Positions 61,773 to 64,000 of a DNA stretch of 64,000 nt are shown piece by piece. The DNA is from Methylobacterium phyllostachyos. Its GTDB lineage: Bacteria > Pseudomonadota > Alphaproteobacteria > Rhizobiales > Beijerinckiaceae. The stretch lies in the NCBI RefSeq assembly GCF_900103445.1, contig NZ_FNHS01000012.1:164147-228146 (forward strand), given 5' to 3'. How positions within the stretch are numbered: the stretch's first letter is position 1; each line of letters starts with the position of its first letter. A model generated the notes under the pieces. It worked only from the letters and a program-made list of their open reading frames with translations. It was not told the origin of the DNA and searched no databases. The position numbers were made by a program, and so were the translations under genes.

Positions 61773-62453
61773 ATGATGACACGTCTGACAAACGCGATGC
61801 GCCGCATGGCCTGGAGCAGGATCCGCGGGGTCCTGCTCGTCCTCACGGCGGCTGCGCCCATGGCTGCCTGTCAGACCCGTCCCATGCAGGTCGCACAGGA
61901 TGACGACTCGGCCTGGTACATCGGCACCAAGGCCGACAAGCCCTTCGACATCCCGCTCGTCGATACGGAACGGCTCGACCCAAAATACCGCCGCCAGCAG
62001 GTCAGCTACAACGGGCCCGAGCAGCCCGGGACCATCGTCGTCGACATCGACAAGCGCCAGCTCCTGCTGGTGCAGGCGGACGGGACTGCCATGCAGTACG
62101 GCGTCGGTGTGGGGAAGGCCGGGTTCTCGTGGAAGGGCGAGGCGCGCGTCGGGCGCAAGGGCGTCTGGCCGGATTGGAGCCCGACCACCACCATGGTCTC
62201 CCTGAACCCCGATCTTCCGCGGCTGCGGAAGGGCGGCCTCGACAATCCGCTCGGCGCGCGGGCCCTGTACCTATATCAGGGCCATCGCGACATCCTGTTC
62301 CGGATCCACGGGACCAACGAGCCCTGGAGCATCGGCGAACAACTTTCGTCGGGCTGTGTCCGGATGCTCAACGAGGATATCGCCGATCTCTACGAGCGCG
62401 TGCCCGTGGGAACGCGCGTCCTCGTGAAGCGGAACGGCAAGTATCGGGTCTGA
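61773..62453 (+). CDS. L,D-transpeptidase (YkuD) lipoprotein
   Basis: A 226-residue enzyme forming 3-3 crosslinks in peptidoglycan or attaching proteins to it. The signal ends at a lipobox MAAC with Cys33. The YkuD domain starts GTIVVDIDKRQLLLVQADG, and has H179 in RIHGTNEPWSIGEQLSSG and the nucleophile C195 in SSGCVRMLNEDI. The motif [ST][HS]GC[VI]R is seen as SSGCVR. The basic start MTRLTNAMRRMAWSRIR supports the ATG pair at 61773/61776. It forms no obvious operon. Confidence 0.92.
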   Translation: MMTRLTNAMRRMAWSRIRGVLLVLTAAAPMAACQTRPMQVAQDDDSAWYIGTKADKPFDIPLVDTERLDPKYRRQQVSYNGPEQPGTIVVDIDKRQLLLVQADGTAMQYGVGVGKAGFSWKGEARVGRKGVWPDWSPTTTMVSLNPDLPRLRKGGLDNPLGARALYLYQGHRDILFRIHGTNEPWSIGEQLSSGCVRMLNEDIADLYERVPVGTRVLVKRNGKYRV

Positions 62454-62471
62454 TTCGGCAGAAGCGGGCTC

Positions 62472-62717
62472 TCAGCCCGCAGACGGAGGTGTGCCCGCGG
62501 GGACGACAGCCAGACGATCGAGCCTCCGCGGCGCCGGAGCGTCCTCATCCGGCCGTCCATCGGGGGCCATTCCATCGCTGGCCAGGACGGAGGCGGCCGT
62601 GAGTCCGAGCGGCCGAGGGGCTGTCCCGGAATGGTCCGGTCCCAGGGCGAGGGCCACTGCGGCGAGCAGCAGACCGCAGAGAGTCAGGGTACCCAGCAGG
62701 GTCTTCACGAACACCAT
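62472..62717 (-). CDS. Small single-pass protein, possibly leaderless GSR target
   Basis: An 81-residue protein with one hydrophobic segment (VFVKTLLGTLTLCGLLLAAVALALG) and a disordered Ala/Pro/Arg tail (DGRPDEDAPAPRRLDRLAVV). An exact EcfG-type promoter ends 8 bases upstream, so transcription should start at or next to the ATG at 62715-62717; no ribosome site is present, which fits leaderless translation. An upstream reading to 62786 would cross the promoter. Function unknown. Confidence 0.5.
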   Translation of the reverse strand: MVFVKTLLGTLTLCGLLLAAVALALGPDHSGTAPRPLGLTAASVLASDGMAPDGRPDEDAPAPRRLDRLAVVPAGTPPSAG

Positions 62718-62724
62718 GGCGACC

Positions 62725-62750
62725 AACGGCTGACCGATGGCTCCCGTTCC
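62725..62750 (-). promoter_or_regulatory. EcfG-type promoter, minus strand
   Basis: Minus strand: GGAAC (62750-62746), a 17-base spacer, CGTT (62728-62725): exact consensus. It lies immediately before the ATG at 62717. Confidence 0.55.
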
Positions 62751-63314
62751 GGAAGCTGCCGGGCGAGACGCTCGAGCGTGGGTCACGGAACCCTGCCCGT
62801 GCCGGACTTTACGGATCCGGACGAGCGGCGAAGCTCACGGTCCCTGGTCGCTATAGATCTTCCGTCAATCATCTCGCACTTGCTCACACGGCTGGACTTC
62901 GTCCGGCCTACGGTGACGGATCAGGGCCGGCGAATGCCGAAGGGAAAAGGCATGATCTGCAGCCTTGCGAATCTTAATAGCGATATAGAGCACTGTTTGA
63001 TATATAAAATTCGCCCGATTATAATGTAAACATAGATATTGTGGATTTTGCTCGACGGTACCACAGCGCCGATAGTGCCGAAAAAGTAAAAAATTGGCGC
63101 TTGGCCGCCCCTGGATCGGCCCGTTATTGATTCGGGGTGTCTAGTGTCTTTGATTATCTTCGGCCTACGACATCTACATTCACGCTCGGTCTAGCATCAT
63201 AGATACCACGAAAGCTTATGCTTCCTACTTGTCAAACCAATTTTCAATCGCTAAAAGCAGCGCAATAACCAATTATTAACGTTCGCCATTGGGCTCGCCA
63301 AAGGAGCTGAGACC
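62751..63314. other. AT-rich control region before the sugar transferase
   Basis: This gap of about 560 bases is strikingly poorer in G/C than its neighbours between about 62970 and 63290, with runs such as TTTGATATATAAAATTCG and ATTATAATGTAAACATAG. No coding frame is convincing. It is likely a promoter and regulator-binding region for exopolysaccharide genes, where AT-rich DNA attracts xenogeneic silencers or response regulators. Confidence 0.6.
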
Positions 63315-64000
63315 ATGCTGACTCGCGCCGAGACCGCCGCGTCCGCCGACTTCGCTGCGGCGCACCGTAGGGCCGACGAGACCGACCTCGCCGAGCATGG
63401 CCCGGGCTACCGCGTCGGTCAGGTCGGCGCCGCCGCCGGGGCGGTGGGCGACCTCGTCCTGCCCCAGACGCCGTTCATCGCCCGCGGCCTTCGTCTGAAC
63501 TGGGCAGCCAAACGTGCCCTCGACGTCACCGTCGCCGCCACGGCCCTGTTCCTGCTGCTGCCGCTCCTCCTGCTCATCCTCGTCCTGGTCTATGCCGGCG
63601 ACGGCCACGCCCCGATCTTCCGCCACAGGCGCCTGGGCCGCGACGGGCGCAGCTTCGGCTGCCTCAAGTTCCGCTCCATGGTCCCGGACGGCGAGGCGGT
63701 GCTCGCCCGGCACCTGGCCGCCGACCCGCAGGCCCGGGCCGAATGGGCCGAGACGCACAAGCTCAGCAACGATCCGCGCATCACCGCGATCGGCCAGGTG
63801 CTACGCAAGACCTCGCTGGACGAGCTGCCCCAGCTGTGGAACGTCCTGCGCGGCGAGATGAGCCTGGTCGGCCCGCGCCCGATCGTCCCGGCCGAGGTCG
63901 CGCGCTACGGCCGGGCGTTTGCGACCTGCTTTGCGGTGCCGCCGGGGGTGACGGGGCTGTGGCAGGTCTCGGGCCGGTCGGACACGAGCTATGCCGAGCG
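63315..64000 (+). CDS. Sugar transferase (ExoY/WcaJ-type), partial at window end
   Basis: Initiates exopolysaccharide repeat synthesis by moving a sugar-1-phosphate onto undecaprenyl phosphate. The 228 visible residues start after AAGGAG at 8 bases. An N-terminal 60-residue tail is followed by the single membrane hairpin (ALDVTVAATALFLLLPLLLLILVLVY) and the catalytic domain: FRHRRLGRDGRSFGCLKFRSMV, then RKTSLDELPQLWNVLRGEMSLVGPRPIVP and VPPGVTGLWQVSGRSDTSYAER at the window edge. Motifs match the polyprenyl-phosphate hexose-1-phosphate transferase family. The gene continues beyond base 64000. Confidence 0.93.
   Translation, partial: MLTRAETAASADFAAAHRRADETDLAEHGPGYRVGQVGAAAGAVGDLVLPQTPFIARGLRLNWAAKRALDVTVAATALFLLLPLLLLILVLVYAGDGHAPIFRHRRLGRDGRSFGCLKFRSMVPDGEAVLARHLAADPQARAEWAETHKLSNDPRITAIGQVLRKTSLDELPQLWNVLRGEMSLVGPRPIVPAEVARYGRAFATCFAVPPGVTGLWQVSGRSDTSYAE

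Overview
The window is high-GC, densely coded DNA from an alphaproteobacterium of the order Hyphomicrobiales, most likely Methylobacterium or Methylorubrum. The signs are a lanmodulin-like EF-hand protein, a divergent nepR/phyR general stress response (GSR) locus, DUF6894 and DUF3761 small proteins, and dispersed palindromic repeats. No tRNA, rRNA, CRISPR array, prophage or insertion sequence was seen. Assignments rest on reading translated motifs and recalled family features; no database search was run.

Layout. 1-6800: translation and secretion genes on the minus strand (small Cys protein, ffh, chorismate mutase, rpsP, rimM), with trmD cut off from rimM by two plus-strand genes. 6800-14600: a small minus-strand transcript candidate with a 23-codon ORF, a Rieske oxygenase, an MBL-fold hydrolase, an orphan peptide-type binding protein, the lanmodulin-like protein and small proteins. 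14600-22300: a bifunctional penicillin-binding protein with an SNase-like tail, an HdeD-like membrane protein, an EmrAB-type efflux pair and a lytic transglycosylase. 22736-32792: a co-directional cluster of inositol-3-phosphate synthase, an HD-like protein, a methyltransferase, a Gfo/Idh/MocA dehydrogenase, a YcaO protein, a TIM-barrel isomerase, a GT4 glycosyltransferase, a PIG-L deacetylase and a UDG-superfamily protein. This is the best candidate for an undescribed biosynthetic system. 32944-46425: flippase-like protein, PhoR-type kinase, GST, copper ATPase, GT-C-like membrane protein, M20 and M17 peptidases, ChrA and a TadD-like lipoprotein. 46891-55907: aconitase, a CoA-transferase pair, AsmA-like and DUF1499 proteins and an MBL hydrolase. 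56111-59825: the GSR island. 59838-64000: a Sco-like protein, a cyclic-nucleotide-binding protein, an L,D-transpeptidase and the start of an exopolysaccharide sugar transferase behind an AT-rich control region.

How it works together. NepR and PhyR form the partner-switch that frees the sigma factor EcfG. Eight exact GGAAC-N16/17-CGTT EcfG-type promoters were found by eye. Six lie between 56327 and 58508, in front of nepR, phyR, a DUF1328 gene, two small genes and a roughly 90-nt sRNA with a C-rich loop and its own terminator. One more precedes hdeD and one an apparently leaderless gene. The inositol/YcaO cluster pairs mycothiol-like logic (Ino1, glycosyltransferase, PIG-L deacetylase) with a YcaO enzyme and sugar-modifying enzymes, but has no MshC-type ligase. 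Its product is unknown and probably a small inositol- or amino-sugar-based metabolite.
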